DNA of 64,000 bases from Albidovulum aestuarii (GTDB taxonomy: Bacteria; Pseudomonadota; Alphaproteobacteria; Rhodobacterales; Rhodobacteraceae): positions 600,552 to 664,551 of the forward strand of contig NZ_JASBQQ010000001.1 of NCBI RefSeq assembly GCF_029961185.1, written 5' to 3'. Below the pieces are notes generated by a model. That model did no database searches. It had not been told where the DNA came from and was given only the letters and a program-made list of their open reading frames with translations. Both the position numbers and the translations under genes were made by a program. Shown here piece after piece: positions 61,867 through 64,000 of the stretch. How positions within the stretch are numbered: the stretch's first letter is position 1; every line of letters starts with the position of its first letter.

Positions 61867-63486
61867 TCAGTTGGCCTGACGGCGCAGGAAGGCCGGAATC
61901 TCGATCCGTTCCTGATCCGGATCGACGTCGTGATCGTCCTCGTAGCTGGCTTGCGTGGTCGGCTGCTGACGCATCGGCGGCATCGTCCGCTCACGCTCCT
62001 CGGCCGGGTGGCCGGTCATGCGGTTCAGAAGCGTGTTGATGCCGAAACGCGGTTTTTCGGCTGTCCGCTGCACCGGCTGCGGCCCGCGTGCGGCGGGCTG
62101 GGCCACCGGACGCTGCGCCTGTTGCTGGACAGGCGCGCGGTTGACGGCGGCCTGAAGCCGGGCAAGCGCCTCGGGTGACGGCGTGCCCGGCGCGCGGGGA
62201 CGCGGCGCGACGAAGCTTTGCGGGTCATCTTCGACATGCAGGTTCTGCACATTCGCATTGCGCTCGGGCTGATAGGCGGGCGGCGGCAGGTCGCCCCCGG
62301 CCGAGGTCGCATCAAAGAGCGTCCGCTCTTCCTCACGCGCGGCCACAGGCTCGCGGCGCGGCTCTTCCCGGCGCGGTTCCGGCTGGGCGGCAACCGGCTC
62401 GGGCGCACGTTCGGCCCGGACCGGCTCCGGTGCGCGAACCGGCTCCGGCTCGGCCACGGCGGCAGGTTGCAGCGGCTCGGCCAGACGACGGCGCGGCGTC
62501 GGGATTTCGGTCTGCGCGACATTCGCATCGATGCCAGTCGCCACGACCGACACCCGCATCGTGCCCTCCAGCGAGTCGTCGAGCGTGGAGCCGACGATGA
62601 TGTTCGCGTCGGGGTCCACTTCCTCGCGAATACGGTTCGCCGCTTCGTCCAGCTCGAAGAGCGTGAGGTCGCTGCCACCGGTGATGTTGATCAGGACACC
62701 CTTGGCGCCCTTCAGGCTGATCTCATCGAGAAGCGGGTTGGCAATGGCCTTCTCGGCCGCCTGCACCGCGCGATCCTCACCGGATGCCTCGCCCGTGCCC
62801 ATCATCGCCTTGCCCATCTCGTCCATCACCGCGCGGACATCGGCGAAGTCGAGGTTGATCAGACCCGGACGGACCATGAGGTCGGTGACACCCTTCACAC
62901 CCTGATAAAGGACGTCGTCGGCCATGGCGAAGGCCTCGGTGAAGGTGGTTTTCTCATTGGCCAGACGGAACAGGTTCTGGTTCGGGATGATGATCAGCGT
63001 ATCGACGACCTTTTGCAGGGCCTCGATCCCGTCATCGGCCTGGCGCATGCGCTTGCCGCCCTCGAACTGGAACGGCTTGGTGACGACGCCGACGGTCAGA
63101 ACGCCAAGCTCGCGCGCGGCCTGCGCGATGATCGGCGCTGCCCCGGTTCCGGTGCCCCCACCCATACCGGCCGTGATGAAACACATATGCGCACCGGCGA
63201 GGTGATCGACGATCTCTTCGATCGTCTCCTCGGCGGCAGCCGCGCCGACCGACGGACGGGCGCCCGCGCCCAGACCCTCGGTCACTTTCACACCCATCTG
63301 GATGCGCGATTTCGAATGGCTTTGCTGCAGCGCCTGGGCGTCGGTATTCGCCACAACGAATTCCACGCCTTCAAGCTGCTTCTCGATCATGTTGTTGACC
63401 GCGTTGCCGCCAGCCCCGCCCACGCCAAAAACAGTGATCCGTGGCTTAAGGTCTTCACGTTCACTCATCATCAGATTCAATGCCAT
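61867..63486 (-). CDS. ftsZ: Cell division protein FtsZ
   Basis: A 539-residue tubulin-like GTPase forming the division ring. [15 protein letters not shown] and the tubulin signature [13 protein letters not shown] are intact, with the T7 loop [20 protein letters not shown]. After the globular domain (about 1-325) there is a linker of nearly 200 residues rich in Pro, Arg and Glu, much longer than in E. coli (383 residues total), as usual in alphaproteobacteria, and the conserved C-terminal peptide [11 protein letters not shown] that binds FtsA and others. The 172-base gap to ftsA probably holds its promoter. Confidence 0.97.
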   Translation of the reverse strand: MALNLMMSEREDLKPRITVFGVGGAGGNAVNNMIEKQLEGVEFVVANTDAQALQQSHSKSRIQMGVKVTEGLGAGARPSVGAAAAEETIEEIVDHLAGAHMCFITAGMGGGTGTGAAPIIAQAARELGVLTVGVVTKPFQFEGGKRMRQADDGIEALQKVVDTLIIIPNQNLFRLANEKTTFTEAFAMADDVLYQGVKGVTDLMVRPGLINLDFADVRAVMDEMGKAMMGTGEASGEDRAVQAAEKAIANPLLDEISLKGAKGVLINITGGSDLTLFELDEAANRIREEVDPDANIIVGSTLDDSLEGTMRVSVVATGIDANVAQTEIPTPRRRLAEPLQPAAVAEPEPVRAPEPVRAERAPEPVAAQPEPRREEPRREPVAAREEERTLFDATSAGGDLPPPAYQPERNANVQNLHVEDDPQSFVAPRPRAPGTPSPEALARLQAAVNRAPVQQQAQRPVAQPAARGPQPVQRTAEKPRFGINTLLNRMTGHPAEERERTMPPMRQQPTTQASYEDDHDVDPDQERIEIPAFLRRQAN

Positions 63487-63658
63487 TGATTATCCGCCTG
63501 TTTGTCCCCGGCCTGAACCAGCCGCTTTTTTCCGCATTAGTGCGATTTTAGTCACAGAATCGCCGGAGGTCACGAAAAAAACGCAAAAACGCTACAAAAT
63601 CTGGGGGTTAAATATACGGCATTCAGCGGTATTTCGCCGACACATCAAGATAATGCGG

Positions 63659-64000
63659 TTACCAGTTGTCTTTAAACCATTTAACCGCGCGACGCAGCGA
63701 CCGGGCCGGGTAACGTTCGGCCGGAATCTCGAAATCCCACCACTCGTCTTGCGGGTGTGCGGCAAAGAGCGAAAGACCGACGGTTGACGCAAATGCGGCG
63801 CCAGTCGCCGCCTGCGGCAGGCCTTGAACGCGCAAGGGGCGACCGAGTCGCACGTTCTGTCCAAGGATTCGCGCGGCCAGCATATCGAGGCCGGGGATCT
63901 GGCTCGCGCCGCCCGTCAGGACGATCTGCTGGCTCGGCAACTGGTCGAACCCGGCCGCATCCAGAAGTGCCCTGACCTCCTCCAGAATCTCCTCGACACG
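63659..64000 (-). CDS. ftsA: Cell division protein FtsA, C-terminal part (continues past the window)
   Basis: The last 113 codons of an actin-like protein that tethers FtsZ filaments to the membrane. VEEILEEVRALLDAAGFDQL, then IVLTGGASQIPGLDMLAARI (the adenosine-binding loop) and ATGAAFASTVGLSLFAAHPQ are FtsA text. The final residues (SLRRAVKWFKDNW) form the amphipathic membrane-binding helix. The frame is open to the window end. Transcription runs into ftsZ. Confidence 0.93.
   Translation of the reverse strand, partial: RVEEILEEVRALLDAAGFDQLPSQQIVLTGGASQIPGLDMLAARILGQNVRLGRPLRVQGLPQAATGAAFASTVGLSLFAAHPQDEWWDFEIPAERYPARSLRRAVKWFKDNW

Noticed and set aside
63487-63680. CtrA sites (TTAA-N7-TTAA) upstream of ftsZ
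   Set aside because: Only single TTAA motifs at wrong spacing were found; the AT-rich gap probably holds a promoter but no CtrA site can be claimed.

Overview
The window is chromosomal DNA of a GC-rich alphaproteobacterium, most likely a member of the Rhodobacterales (Rhodobacteraceae/Paracoccaceae). The grounds are the sorbitol/mannitol cassette smoEFGK-smoS-mtlK of the Rhodobacter type, the propionyl-CoA carboxylase pair with a set of small Rhodobacterales genes between its subunits, the short (ProS2-like) prolyl-tRNA synthetase, the ftsA-ftsZ-lpxC-bamD-recN order, a PleD/DUF3572 divergon and an alphaproteobacterial LexA box (GTTC-N7-GTTC). I saw no rRNA, tRNA, CRISPR array, insertion sequence, phage or plasmid gene. 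This is core and metabolic chromosome with about 70 genes and very short intergenic spaces.

Layout. 1-2.6 kb: the end of an aldehyde dehydrogenase and a class III aminotransferase. 2.6-5.4 kb: xseA and purD, divergent. 5.5-10.7 kb: small genes (FG-GAP protein, 2Fe-2S ferredoxin, sulfotransferase-like protein, an orphan DnaE2-type OB-fold behind a LexA box, cupin, LysR regulator, DMT transporter). 10.7-12.8 kb: a MocR/PdxR-type regulator divergent from a PNPOx-like flavoprotein. 12.8-16.3 kb: rhodanese, GNAT, glyoxalase-like protein, NhaA and a DksA-type zinc protein. 16.5-26 kb: the propionate module (methylmalonyl-CoA mutase, PccA, PccB) with small lipoproteins and hypothetical genes in between, and TTGC boxes ahead of pccB. 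26-35.4 kb: DUF486 and MFS proteins, then a LacI-type regulator and the polyol ABC transporter with two dehydrogenases. 35.5-39.4 kb: a PqiABC-type envelope lipid-transport locus. 39.4-45.3 kb: signalling genes: an H-NOX-like protein with an HNOBA-GGDEF partner, an MttB homologue, a HAD phosphatase, DUF3572 and PleD. 45.4-47.5 kb: an ECF sigma factor with a membrane protein, a metal-sensor-like protein and an EF-hand protein. 47.6-52.9 kb: DUF983, Nudix, DMT, desaturase/DUF2061 with a divergent XRE regulator, and membrane and secreted hypotheticals. 53-58 kb: lolD-lolC, an MBL hydrolase, DUF2937 and proS. 58-64 kb: recN, bamD, lpxC, ftsZ and the end of ftsA.

How the genes work together. Propionyl-CoA made from odd-chain or branched substrates is carboxylated by PccA/PccB and rearranged by the mutase to succinyl-CoA. 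Polyols enter through SmoEFGK and are oxidised by SmoS and MtlK. Two near-identical 14-bp palindromes, one in front of the LacI-type gene and one in front of smoE, probably make this a self-contained regulon. c-di-GMP is made by PleD and probably by the HNOBA-GGDEF protein.

The points I find most worth following are: the H-NOX protein has lost the proximal heme histidine and all three residues of YxSxR yet keeps its diguanylate cyclase partner; an SOS box sits on the likely start site of an orphan DnaE2 C-terminal OB domain; and two copies of a double-hairpin repeat lie at gene 3' ends.
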